Source: Kibdelosporangium aridum
GTDB taxonomy: Bacteria; Actinomycetota; Actinomycetes; Mycobacteriales; Pseudonocardiaceae
Direction: 5' to 3'
Assembly: GCF_900176515.1 (NCBI RefSeq)
Contig: NZ_FWXV01000021.1
Coordinates: 1 to 64,000, forward strand
Length of the DNA: 64,000 bases
The translations under genes and the position numbers were made by a program. Each line of letters begins with the position of its first letter. Positions within the stretch are counted from its first letter, which is position 1. Below, in pieces: positions 8,794 to 18,400 of this stretch. The notes below the pieces were generated by a model. That model was not told the origin of the DNA, did not search any database, and worked only from the letters and a program-made list of their open reading frames with translations.

Positions 8794-11145
8794 ATGTCGG
8801 GCACCAGTTCACGCCAGCACGATGGCAATCTTCCCGCCGAGGCCACCAGTTTCGTAGACCGCCGCCGGGAGATCTCCGAGGCCAAGCGGCTGCTGTCCAC
8901 CGCCCGGCTGCTGACGTTGACTGGTGTCGGCGGTGTTGGCAAGACCCGGCTCGCGTTGCGGGTGGCGTCCGGGGTGCGGCGGGCGTTCACCGACGGGGTG
9001 TGGCTGGTCGAGCTGGCCGCGCTGCAGGACCGCACGCTGCTGGAGCAGACGGTCGCGGACGCTGTGGGGGTTCGTGATCGGTCGGCGCGGTCGCCGCTGG
9101 AGGTCCTGGTGGGCTACCTGCGGGACAGGCAGTTGCTGCTGGTGCTGGACAACTGCGAGCACCTGGCGGACCGCTGCGCGGGGCTGGCGACTCACCTGCT
9201 CCCGGCGGCGCCGGGACTGCGGATCCTGGCCACCAGCCGGCACGCGCTGTCCACGCCGGGCGAGCACATCCTCGCGGTACCGCCCTTACCCGTGCCGGAC
9301 CCCGAACTCCCATCGCACCCCGAGAAACTGGTCGGCAACGAGGCGATCCGTCTGTTCGCGGAGCGCGCGACACTCGTGCGGCCCGACTTCGCGGTCACTA
9401 GCGACAACCACGGGACGCTGGCGCGGATCTGCCGTCGGCTGGACGGGCTGCCGCTGGCGATCGAGCTGGCCGCGGCGCGGCTGCGGGAGCTCACGCCGGA
9501 ACAGATCCTGCACCGGCTGGACGACCGCTTCCGTCTCCTGCGCGGCGGCAGCCAGGCCGTGTTGCCCCGCCACCAGACGCTGCGCGCGGTGGTTGACTGG
9601 AGCTTTGAGCTGTGCTCGCCACCCGAGCAGACCCTGTGGGCGCGAGTGTCGGTGTTCGCCGGTGGGTTCGATCTCGACGCTGTGGAAGCCCTGTGTGCCG
9701 GGGACGGCATCGACCGGGACCAGGTACTCGAGCTGGTGACTGGCCTGGTGGACAAGTCGATCCTGACCCGCGAGGACCAGCACCACGGCTCCCAGGCGCG
9801 GTACCGGCTACTGGACACCCTCCGCCACTACGGACAGGACGTCCTGCGCGCGACCGGAGAAGAGGCGGTGCTGCGCCGGCGGCACCGGGACTACTACCTA
9901 GGGTTGGCCGAACGCGGCGAGGCTGAGTGGTTCGGCCCCACCCAACAGGAGGTGTCCGCCCGCACCCGGCGTGAGCACCCCAACCTACGGGCCGCCCTGG
10001 AGTTCAGCCTGAGCACCCCGGGCGAATCCCACAAGGGCCTGCGGCTGGCCGCGGCCCTGTACTTCTACTGGCAGGGCTGTGGCTTCATGGCCGAAGGGCG
10101 CCACTGGCTGGACCGGGCACTGGCCCGGGACACCGAGCCGAGCAAGGCACGGGCCAACGTGCTGTGGACCAATGCTCATCTCGCCGTCATGCAGGGTGAC
10201 GTCCCCGCCGCCATGGCCTTGGTGGAGGAGTGCCGGGCCTGGGCCCAGGCACGGGGCGCGGTAACCACACTGGCGTACGCCATCTGTGTCCGGGGACTTG
10301 TCAGCTGGTTCAGCGGCGACCTACCGCGTTCACAGGCGCTGCTGGAGGATGCCCTCGCGCGCTTCGAGGCCCTCGGCGAACTCAACAGCACCATGATCAA
10401 GGCCTATCTCGCGTTGATCGTGGTAGCCGTGTTCCAGGGCGACCTCGCGCGCGCCGTCGCGCTGGGTCAGCATGCCCGCGCGCTCTGCGAGCGGCACGGC
10501 GAGCAATGGGCCCGGGCCTACACGCTCCACGGTCTCAGCTTCGCCGAATGGGTCCGGGGCGAGGTGGCGCAGGCGACCAGGCACGCCAAGGAAAGTCTCC
10601 GGGGCATGCGCGTCTTCAGCGACACCCATGGCACGGCGGTGCTCGTCGAGCGGCTGGCCTGGATCGCCGGGACGGCCGGTGAGTTCGAGCGTGCCGCGGT
10701 GTTGCTCGGCGCGGCCGACCAGATCTGGCCCCTGGTCGGCGGCCAGCCGTTGATGGGCTTCCCGCACTACGTCGCCGCGCACGAGGCGTGCGAGCGGCAG
10801 GCTCGCCGCGTCCTCGGCGATCGCGCGTTCCAGGCCGCCTTTCGCCGTGGCAATGTCCTCGGCCTCGACCAGGCCATCGCCTATGCCCTCGGCGAACCCC
10901 CTCAGCCCGCCCCCGCCAGTCCTGCCATCGGCACGAAACCGCTGACGCCACTGACCCGCCGAGAGCAACAGGTCGCCGAACTCGTCGCGGCCGGACTGTC
11001 CAACAAGGACATCGCCGCCCGGCTGGTGATCGCCCAACGCACCGCCGAAGGCCACGTGGAGCGCATCCTGACCAAACTCGGCTTCCCCACACGCACCCAA
11101 CTCGCGGTGTGGGTCACCGAACAACGGAAAACCCAGGAGCGGTGA
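8794..11145 (+). CDS. AfsR/LuxR-family transcriptional regulator with NB-ARC ATPase
   Basis: A 783-residue protein from ATG 8794 (an in-frame GTG at 8701 is possible). Order of parts: NLPAEATSFVDRR near 12-24; Walker A GVGGVGKT at 44-51; Walker B in LLLVLDNCEHL; NB-ARC motif GLPLAIELAAARL; winged-helix region VVDWSFELCS; a helical TPR-like region; then a LuxR-type HTH at the C-terminus (LTRREQQVAELVAAGLSNKD, TAEGHVERILTKLG). Such proteins are ATP-dependent regulators, often of specialised metabolism or stress, acting in the cytoplasm on DNA. It is the only complete member of the local tandem array. Its stop codon overlaps the ATG of the next, broken copy. Confidence 0.85.
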   Translation: MSGTSSRQHDGNLPAEATSFVDRRREISEAKRLLSTARLLTLTGVGGVGKTRLALRVASGVRRAFTDGVWLVELAALQDRTLLEQTVADAVGVRDRSARSPLEVLVGYLRDRQLLLVLDNCEHLADRCAGLATHLLPAAPGLRILATSRHALSTPGEHILAVPPLPVPDPELPSHPEKLVGNEAIRLFAERATLVRPDFAVTSDNHGTLARICRRLDGLPLAIELAAARLRELTPEQILHRLDDRFRLLRGGSQAVLPRHQTLRAVVDWSFELCSPPEQTLWARVSVFAGGFDLDAVEALCAGDGIDRDQVLELVTGLVDKSILTREDQHHGSQARYRLLDTLRHYGQDVLRATGEEAVLRRRHRDYYLGLAERGEAEWFGPTQQEVSARTRREHPNLRAALEFSLSTPGESHKGLRLAAALYFYWQGCGFMAEGRHWLDRALARDTEPSKARANVLWTNAHLAVMQGDVPAAMALVEECRAWAQARGAVTTLAYAICVRGLVSWFSGDLPRSQALLEDALARFEALGELNSTMIKAYLALIVVAVFQGDLARAVALGQHARALCERHGEQWARAYTLHGLSFAEWVRGEVAQATRHAKESLRGMRVFSDTHGTAVLVERLAWIAGTAGEFERAAVLLGAADQIWPLVGGQPLMGFPHYVAAHEACERQARRVLGDRAFQAAFRRGNVLGLDQAIAYALGEPPQPAPASPAIGTKPLTPLTRREQQVAELVAAGLSNKDIAARLVIAQRTAEGHVERILTKLGFPTRTQLAVWVTEQRKTQER

Positions 11146-11389
11146 TGGCACGCACCGGATCACGTCGGCCAGTGGGCAATCTGCCGGGCGAGGCGACAAG
11201 CTTTGTCGCCTCGCCGACGCGAGACCACCCCAGGCCACGCGGCTGCTGCGGCGAGCGCGGCTGGTCACGCTGACCGGGGTGGCCGGGGTCGGCAAGACCC
11301 GGCTGGCGTTGCGGGTGGCCGCCCAAGTACGCGAGGCCTTCCCGGACGGGGTGTGGCTGGTCGAGCTGGCCGCGCTCACCGACGACAAG
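11145..11389 (+). pseudogene. Truncated AfsR/LuxR-type NTPase
   Basis: It starts at ATG 11145, overlapping the previous stop by one base (TGATG). The first frame reads RRPVGNLPGEATSFV; a frameshift follows, and the next frame continues RLVTLTGVAGVGKTRLALRV and FPDGVWLVELAALTDDK. Similarity stops abruptly at about 11389, where antisense hsdM sequence begins. Only the P-loop region is left, so it is non-functional. It is another member of the tandem array. Confidence 0.75.
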
Positions 11390-11392
11390 CAC

Positions 11393-11719
11393 ACAAGCGG
11401 GGATTCCTGTGCCGTAAAAGAGGTTTGGCCCAAGTCCGATGATCGCCTCGATGGCGTCGGCTTGAAGCATCTTCTCGCGGATCGCTCGCTCGGCACCGCC
11501 GCGGAACAGGACCCCGTGCGGCATCACGGTCGCGGCGATGCCGTTCTGGGTCAGTACGGACACCATGCGCTGGACGAACATCAGGTCGGCCTTCTTGCCG
11601 GTCTCTGGTGCCCATCCGAACATCATCCGGTCGCTGAACTTCACGTCCTCGGCCCGGTAGTTCAGCGAGAATGGTGGGTTGGAGAGAACTTTCCGGAATC
11701 GCCTTAGCGTATCGCCGTT
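11393..11719 (-). pseudogene. Type I restriction-modification methylase (HsdM) fragment
   Basis: About 109 codons on the minus strand match the core of N6-adenine HsdM subunits: the catalytic motif IV NPPF in VLSNPPFSLNY, then GKKADLMFVQRMVSVL, AATVMPHGVLFRGGAERAIR and IIGLGPNLFYGTGIPACVLV. The N-terminal helical domain, the SAM-binding motif and the C-terminus are absent. No hsdR or hsdS is nearby. One end is joined to a broken NTPase gene and the other is cut by an IS terminal repeat at 11720, so it is an inactive relic. Confidence 0.8.
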
Positions 11720-12932
11720 GTGGGTGCCGATAACTCCATCCACGGGCACTGACCTGCGAACTTCCTGCCCCGAGGACCACCAGTAGCCGGGCGCACCAGG
11801 ATGCTCCGTTGTGCTGCGACTCCCCTACCTCGCCCTCACCAGCGTGTTCGCGTTGCTCCGGCTGCTACCCACAAGCAGCACCGACAAGGACACCGAGATC
11901 CTGGTCCTGCGCCACCAACTCGCCATCCTGCAACGCCAAGTCAGTAAACCGCGTCTCACTCCACCCGACCGCGCCTTCCTCGCCGCCTTGCTACATCCCA
12001 TCCCCAGGTCCACACTGCGCAAACTCCACCTGCTCGTCTCCCCCGACACAATCCTGCGCTGGCACCGCGACCTACTCCGCCGTCGCCACGCTCGAGCATC
12101 CCGGCCGAAACGGCCAGGCAGACCGCCTACGATCCGCAGCATTCAAACCCTCGTCCTCCGGCTCGCCCGCGAGAATCCGAGCTGGGGTTACCGCCGCATT
12201 CATGGTGAACTCGCCGGCCTGGCCATCAAAGTCGCGCCCTCCACCGTCTGGGAAATCCTCAGAACCAACAGCATCGACCCAGCACCTCGTCGGAGCCAGC
12301 AGACCTGGGCCACGTTCCTGCGCAGCCAAGCACACGCCATCCTCGCCACGGACTTCTTCGAGACCAGAACACTCACCGGCGCCCGCCTGTTCGTCCTCGC
12401 CGTCATCGAACACACCACCCGCCGCATCCGCATCCTCGGCGCCACCACACACCCCACAGCAACCTGGACCACCCGACAGGCCAGAAACCTCATGATGGAC
12501 CTCCAAGACGCCAGCGCCACAGCGGTGCGGTACCTGATCCGAGACCGCGACAGCAAATACACCACCGCGTTCGACGCCGTCCTTGCCGACAGTGGGATCA
12601 CCGCCATCACTACCGGCATCCGTGTGCCGCGCATGAACGCGATCATGGAACGCTGGATCCGCACCTGCCGAACCGAACTTCTCGACCGCACCCTCATCCT
12701 CAACCAAGCACACCTACTGCAAACACTCCGCGAATACGAAGGTTTCTACAACCAGCACCGACCCCACCGCGCCTTACATGCCGCAGCACCGCAGAAACCA
12801 CTTCCGCCACCCATCACCGAACCAAACACACTCGAACACCTCAACATCCAACGACAAGATCGACTCGGCGGCATCCTCCACCACTATCACCACGCCGCTT
12901 GACCAGCACGGATCGAGTTTTCGGCACCCACA
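11720..12932 (+). mobile_element. Intact 1.2-kb insertion sequence
   Basis: Left end 11720-11742 (TGTGGGTGCCGATAACTCC plus ATCC) and the complement of right end 12910-12932 (TGTGGGTGCCGAAAACTCG plus ATCC) form 23-bp terminal inverted repeats with two mismatches. The element is 1213 bp and encloses a single intact transposase gene. No flanking target duplication is evident (left flank ends CCGT, right flank begins GCGT), so one flank may have been rearranged since insertion. It landed in the hsdM fragment. Confidence 0.8.
11811..12902 (+). CDS. DDE (rve) transposase, complete
   Basis: A 363-residue transposase. An N-terminal helical/HTH part (DTEILVLRHQLAILQRQVSK, then RWHRDLLRRRHARAS) is followed by ENPSWGYRRIHGELAGL and an RNase H-fold core. 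The catalytic residues appear in order: Asp in ILATDFFETRT, Asp in YLIRDRDSKYT and Glu in NAIMERWIRTCRTEL. A HRPHRAL-type motif comes near the end. The start is GTG 11811. It is related to, but clearly different from, the two broken copies at 0.4-4.0 kb. Frame and ends are intact, so it may be active. Confidence 0.85.
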   Translation: MLRLPYLALTSVFALLRLLPTSSTDKDTEILVLRHQLAILQRQVSKPRLTPPDRAFLAALLHPIPRSTLRKLHLLVSPDTILRWHRDLLRRRHARASRPKRPGRPPTIRSIQTLVLRLARENPSWGYRRIHGELAGLAIKVAPSTVWEILRTNSIDPAPRRSQQTWATFLRSQAHAILATDFFETRTLTGARLFVLAVIEHTTRRIRILGATTHPTATWTTRQARNLMMDLQDASATAVRYLIRDRDSKYTTAFDAVLADSGITAITTGIRVPRMNAIMERWIRTCRTELLDRTLILNQAHLLQTLREYEGFYNQHRPHRALHAAAPQKPLPPPITEPNTLEHLNIQRQDRLGGILHHYHHAA

Positions 12933-12985
12933 GCGTCTGCGGGACCGGTAATCTCGACGCCTTGCCTTGGTGAAAGGACTCTCCC

Positions 12986-13237
12986 GTGGCGCTGGACTGG
13001 AACAGGATCGGCTCGTCCACTCCGCAGCTACTCGTGCGGCCCGCGCTCGCCGAGGCGTACGGGCGGTATCACGAAGCTGCCGTCCTGCTAGGCGCCTCCT
13101 CCCGGCTGCGCGGCGCTCACGACCGCACCAATCGGCAGATTCGCGAGCTCACCGGCCGAGGGCGGGCCACATTGGGGGATGAGCTCTTCGCCGCAGGGTA
13201 CGGAAAGGCTGGGAGCTGGACGGAAAGACAGCTGTGA
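12986..13237 (+). pseudogene. C-terminal remnant of an AfsR/LuxR-like regulator
   Basis: A short frame reads YGRYHEAAVLLGASSRLRGA, NRQIRELTGRGRATLGDELF and AAGYGKAGSW, the usual C-terminal tail of BTAD/TPR regulators. Shifting frame at about 13205 recovers the expected ending ELDGKTAVTEVDPARL. It therefore combines a 5' truncation with a frameshift. A GTG at 12986 has a fair AAAGGA ribosome-binding site, but a peptide from here would be only a fragment. From 13240 to 13500 I see no gene. Confidence 0.65.
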
Positions 13238-13500
13238 CCGAAGTCGATCCAGCCCGGCTACTCCAGCAATCTCATCCAGATCCCGGCTGATCCGCAGCAC
13301 GCCCAGAGACACCAGGATGTGGGGTAGGTGGGGATCTTGAAAACCACAAACCGCATGAGTCATTGCTGCTCTCATCGGCGGCACGAAGTCGACCGTTCGG
13401 CACCGGAAAATTCCCACACACTTCCCCCGTCACTCTGCGTAGGCCATGATGAAAGTGCGTGAATTGTGCTCAACCGCAAGCCAGTGAGGGGAATCGGCTC

Positions 13501-13683
13501 ATGGACACAATCCAGGCACATCCGCGGAGTGGCATCGAATCCACCCTTCCGGATGTCGGATCGATCGCGCTTGTGTCGTGGTGGTCCGAACCGATCAGGA
13601 TCGCGATGGCGTCTGTTGCCCGTTTGGTCGACCACGTAGACGTCCTCGACCAAACGAGCCGTCGGTTCGGCCGAGGCTGTTGA
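13501..13683 (+). CDS. Candidate RiPP precursor peptide, FxSxx-COOH-like
   Basis: A 60-residue peptide from ATG 13501 with a strong GAGGGG ribosome-binding site 9 nt upstream. It starts MDTIQAHPRSGIESTLPDVG, has a middle part VARLVDHVDVLDQTSRR and ends FGRGC. FxSxx-COOH precursors are short, contain an LPD(V/L) segment and end in Phe-x-Ser-x-x at the C-terminus. Here the same five-residue register is kept, but Ser is replaced by Arg. The gene ends 13 nt before the HExxH gene on the same strand, the usual place for such precursors. Family membership is inferred from length, position and pattern, not from a search. Alternatively it is a decayed precursor. Confidence 0.55.
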   Translation: MDTIQAHPRSGIESTLPDVGSIALVSWWSEPIRIAMASVARLVDHVDVLDQTSRRFGRGC

Positions 13684-13696
13684 GCCGCTGCGGTTC

Positions 13697-15499
13697 ATGG
13701 CCGATCACGATTCCCCGCAAGTCGAGTACCACGGAATCTCCTGGGACGATTTCGACGCGTTGGCGCGTGGTGGCGGTGATGACCGGGTCGTCCGGCAACT
13801 CCAGCGCGCGGAACGCAGTAGACGGCTGCTCTTGCTGCGTTCGCTCGTCGAGCGAGTGTCAAGCTCTCCGCATCTGGTCGCTCCGCTGCCGTCCCCTTTT
13901 GTTGCCTGGGATCTGCTCGCCAGAGTGGAACAAGACGATCCGGCCGTACTGGATCTCGTTCTCGCGCACCCGTACACCGGGTCCTGGACGGGCTACACGA
14001 CCCGTCTGCTCAATGGCAGGATCAGTGGTGCGTGGCCGTTCTGGGTGCACTTCGGGTACATCTACGCGCTGGCCGCGTCCGCCGCTATCCGCGCCAATGT
14101 CAGATTCGACATCCTGGTGCCGGTATGGCTTGGTGACCTCATTCTGCCGACCCTTGGTCGTGTCCCCGCACCGGGCGACACCTCAGTCGCCGAAATAGTC
14201 CGCACGGGAAGAAAAGTCGAGGTACATGCCGGATCCACGGTCATATCGCTGCCGTCGGACCTGAGCGAGGAAACCCCGCACTGGCAGCCAGTCCGGCAGT
14301 TGGTGGCACAGGCGGACGGACGGTTTCTGTCCGTTCGCTTGGACGATGTCGACCCGTATCGTGAGACATATGGACCGCAGAGCCCACAGCGCGTGTCCCA
14401 CGCCGAATCGGCGGCGTGGCAACTATTGACGTCCGACGCCTGGGCACTACTCGTCGATGTCGTCCCTCAGTTCGCCGACGGGTTGCGGGCGGGATTCGAA
14501 TCTCTTGCCCCGCGACCGTTGACGCTGATCAGAGCATCAAGCGCGTCCACAAGCGACGCTTTCGGCAGCGCCGTTCTCGACCGCCCAGCGGATCCGGAGT
14601 CGCTCGCGGCGATGCTGGTCCATGAGTTCCAGCACAGCAAACTCATCGGTCTGACCCATCTGACGCGGTTGTGGCACGACGACCCTCGTGAACGTCTTTA
14701 TGCGCCATGGCGGGACGATCCCCGGCCGATCGGCGGAATGGTCCAAGGACTGTACGCGTTCACGGGAATGACCGCGTTCTGGCGCGAACTGGCGGGAAAC
14801 GACAGCGAACGGGGACAGTTCGAGTTCGCCTGCCACCGTGCCATGGCCTGGCGAGCGGCGAAACTCATCCGGTCGGACGCCGCGCTGACCGAGACGGGCC
14901 TCCGATTCCTGAAAACAGTCACGGAGACGCTCGAACCGTGGCAAGCTGACCCCGTTCCCTCCGAAGTGGACAGTGTGGCTCGACGAACACTGGCCGACCA
15001 CTATCTTGGCTGGCGGATCAGGCACATCCGGCCAGACTCCACAGTGGTCCGCGAGTTGGCCGAAGCATGGACCAGCCGTCGCCACCCCGCATCGCGTCGA
15101 TTCGCCGGTGATCCCCTGCCGACTCCGATAGCCGACGGCGATTGGTCACACTCACGCACCGATCTGACCCGGCTGGCCATCAGCAGAGGCCGTAAAGCTC
15201 TCAAGACCCACTGGAAAACGGTCCCCCGCGCGACTTCCGCGGATTTCTTGCTTGTGCTTGGCCAATACGAGGACGCGATCCGCGAGTACCGGGCCCGCTT
15301 GTCGGAGGACCCCGACAACCCCGCTTCGCTTGCGGGACTGGCTGTGGCTCTTTCCGCGGTCAGCACAAGCCCGGCATCCCGCACCTTAATGGACCACCCG
15401 GAACTGGTCCGGGCGGTCCATCGTGCTGTCCGAGCACATACGGCGAAGCCACCCGCGGTGGAGCAGGTGGCCGACTGGATCGGCCGAAACGTTCTCTAG
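13697..15499 (+). CDS. HExxH-motif peptide beta-hydroxylase-like protein (mod_HExxH family)
   Basis: A 600-residue protein. The metal-binding HEFQH is at residues 309-313 (in AAMLVHEFQHSKLIGL), followed near 335-355 by the family signature YAPWRDDPRPIGGMVQGLYA. These features define the actinobacterial HExxH-motif family found beside FxSxx-COOH peptides and annotated as alpha-ketoglutarate/HExxH-type peptide beta-hydroxylases. The expected role is iron-dependent hydroxylation of a ribosomal peptide in the cytoplasm. The C-terminal part is helical (VLGQYEDAIREYRARLSEDP, TPR-like). The start is ATG 13697, 13 nt after the peptide gene, so translational coupling is likely. It converges on the large gene at 15496 and their stop codons overlap. 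Confidence 0.8.
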   Translation: MADHDSPQVEYHGISWDDFDALARGGGDDRVVRQLQRAERSRRLLLLRSLVERVSSSPHLVAPLPSPFVAWDLLARVEQDDPAVLDLVLAHPYTGSWTGYTTRLLNGRISGAWPFWVHFGYIYALAASAAIRANVRFDILVPVWLGDLILPTLGRVPAPGDTSVAEIVRTGRKVEVHAGSTVISLPSDLSEETPHWQPVRQLVAQADGRFLSVRLDDVDPYRETYGPQSPQRVSHAESAAWQLLTSDAWALLVDVVPQFADGLRAGFESLAPRPLTLIRASSASTSDAFGSAVLDRPADPESLAAMLVHEFQHSKLIGLTHLTRLWHDDPRERLYAPWRDDPRPIGGMVQGLYAFTGMTAFWRELAGNDSERGQFEFACHRAMAWRAAKLIRSDAALTETGLRFLKTVTETLEPWQADPVPSEVDSVARRTLADHYLGWRIRHIRPDSTVVRELAEAWTSRRHPASRRFAGDPLPTPIADGDWSHSRTDLTRLAISRGRKALKTHWKTVPRATSADFLLVLGQYEDAIREYRARLSEDPDNPASLAGLAVALSAVSTSPASRTLMDHPELVRAVHRAVRAHTAKPPAVEQVADWIGRNVL

Positions 15500-18400
15500 A
15501 GCGGCAGCGGGTCGACGTCGCAATCGGCTCGGATTCCCTTGGCGGCGTTGACGGTCGCCGGATGTTCGTCGCCAAGGACGCGCCGGTATCGGGACAACAC
15601 GTCGGTATGCCGCTTGTCGCCATCGTCGGCACGGTTCTGCGCTCGCAGGTCCAATGCCGTGTTCAGGCTCGCGGCCAGTGTCGTCGGATGATCTGGCCCC
15701 AGAACGCGCTCACACCGCTCCAACGTTTCGTTGTTCAACGCCAGTGCGGCCTCGGTTTCACCCAATGCCGACAGGTCGCTCGCGAGGTTGATACTCGCGA
15801 TCAACGAATAGACGTGGTCATGTCCCAAACTGGTGCGGAGCTGTTCCAGCGCCCGTTCGTCAATCGCTCGTGCCTGAGCTGAATTGCCCAACAGGCGCAG
15901 CGTCACGGCCAAGTCGATTTCGGCGCACTTGGTGTACGGGTGCGATTCACCGATCCGCTCGCGATACGTCTCCACAACCTGCTCGCCCAGCTCCTTCGCC
16001 TGCCGGAGATTGCCACCATGGCGCAAATCGATGGACCGGCCGAGCGCACAGGCCGTGGCGTTGTAATTGAACGTGTCCTCGCCGTAGCGAACCTGGAACC
16101 GCTTGAGCACGTCCGTCGCGAGGTCGAGTGCGCCTATATGGTCACCAGCCTTACGACGGGCCACCGCGAGATAAGCGAGACGCCGCAACGTGTCCGCGTT
16201 GTTCTCACCGTGGATCTCCCGCGCTCGCTCGGCGAGCTTCTCCTGCTCGATGCGGGCACCGAGGTAGTCGCCGCCTTCGCGCCGGTCGAGAATCCAACCG
16301 GACCACGTGCTGATCGTCTGCGGATGATCGGGCCCGAGCACGACAACCATCTGCTCATAGGTTTGCCGATCCAGTTCCTCGGCTTCGCGGTACTTGCCCA
16401 GCAGCCGCAAGCTGATGCAATGGCTGCGCGCGAAGATCAAGGCCGTCGGATCGTCCGGATCGAACAGCGCTTTCGCCTTGTTGTACACATCCGCGCTGAT
16501 CTCAGCCGCTCCGGAGAAGTCGCCCTGTGTTCGCCGGTCGCCGGCCAACGCGCTCAGCGCAGTCAGAGTCTCCTCGTGGTTTTCGCCGTCGACGCGACGA
16601 CGAACTTCGAGGACCTTGGCGTTGATGTCAGCGGCCTCCTCGAACCGGCCCCTGATCCAGTAGTAGTAACCGAGCAGCCTCGACGCCTCAAGGGTCTGCT
16701 TGTCCTCATCGCCGAGCGAAGGCGCCGCCTTCCATCGTTCGACCGCGTACTCGGCGAGGTTCATCGCCTCCTCGTGATCCCCCCACCGGAACAAGAACCT
16801 CATCAGATTGATGATGACCTGCCGTGCCCAGCCGTCGTCGCAATCCGTGATGTCCGACGCGTATGCGTGCGGCCGGAGATCCTGGTAGCGGCTCCAGTGC
16901 TTCTGTGACGTGGGATCGTTGGGATCGAGGTTCGCCAGCAGCACATGCGCCCCGTGTTTCATGGTCTCCAACTGTTGCGGAGCCATTCTGTTGCGGAGCA
17001 CGAGTTGCACCAGCCTGTGCAGTTGAATCGTGCCGTTGCGGTGATTGATCTTCGCCAGGCTGTAGCGGTTGATGTCCCGGATGGCACGGGCGAGCACCAT
17101 CGGGTCGCGCAGCGCCTGATCCAGTTCGGGGGCGATGGAGACGTTGCGGATGCCTGTGAAGAAATAGCGCGGGATGGGTTCCGGCGAGAAGAACGCACAA
17201 ATTTGCAGCAGCTGGTGGGCAGCGGGGTTGCGGTCGTACAGCGCGTCGAAGGAGACGTTCCACGCCGCGGCGACGGACAGGTCGTAGCTCGTGGGTGCTG
17301 AGGTGTCCAGGATCTCGGCGACCTTGCTGTCGAACAGCCTCAGGTACTCCTCAACGGACATTCCAGTCTCCGCGCGCCAGGCAGCAGCCTGCTCGATCGC
17401 GAGGGGCAGATCACCCAGAGTCTCCGCCAGCCGGTTCGCGTCCCCGTCCTCGATCTCGGGTCCCCGTCGCCGGAGCAGTTCGACGCTCTCGCCCCGCTGG
17501 AAGGTCGCCACCTCCAGCGGGCGCGCGACATTCGCCCAATCGGTGTTCCGCGAGGTGATCAGGATGTCACCGGTTCCGCTCGTGGGGAAGAAAGGCTGCA
17601 CCGACTCCGGGGTCTCGGCGGCATCGAAGACCAACAGCCACTTGCCTGTCGTCCACAGCCGGAGGGCTTCACGAACCGCTGGAACGGCCATGTTGGCTTC
17701 CGCGGCCCCTGGCAGGTCGAGGACCTTGGCGAGTTCCGTGAGGGAGGTACGGATGTGCGTGGGGTTCGCCGCCTCGACCCACCACACCAGGTCGTAATCG
17801 CTCAGGTGCTGGTAAATGTATTCCACGGCGATCTGTGTCTTGCCGATACCACCCATTCCGTGCAACGCCGACGGCAGTACGGCGGTGAAACCGTCGGATT
17901 TTAGCCGGTCGCCAAGGGCGTGCAGCAGATCCACTCGTCCGGTGAAGTTGGGATTGCGCGGCGGGATGCTGCCCCACACACGGGGCGATTCCCCAGGCTG
18001 TCGCCGGACGCTCGACGGCGGCGACCATTCGAGCAGAGCCGGGCCGGGATGGCTGGACACGAGCGGGACGTCCGGGCCGTTCGATGTAACGGCGGCCCCT
18101 GCAGTCGGTGACGGGGAAACGGCCGCTGGCGGGGATTCCGCTCCTGGCTGAGGATTTATCGCAGCAGGACCGACTGTTTGAGGCATGTTCGTACCGTTGC
18201 TTCTTATTCCAGTCGGCTCCACGTTCTCCACTGCCTTCCCCAGACGTCCAGCCCTGGAAAGATATGGACCCGACAACGCGTCCATGACTATTTTTTCGAT
18301 AGCGATCTCATCGGCTGTCACCGACAATACAGACGGATCTGGTGCAACATCAGGCTGGTCGAACGCCTTCCATACAGCACTGTATGGAGGCGTCGTGAGT

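Noticed and set aside
12967..13182. Separate 71-residue gene
   Set aside because: It is another frame of the AfsR-like C-terminal remnant and has Ala/Arg-rich shadow composition.
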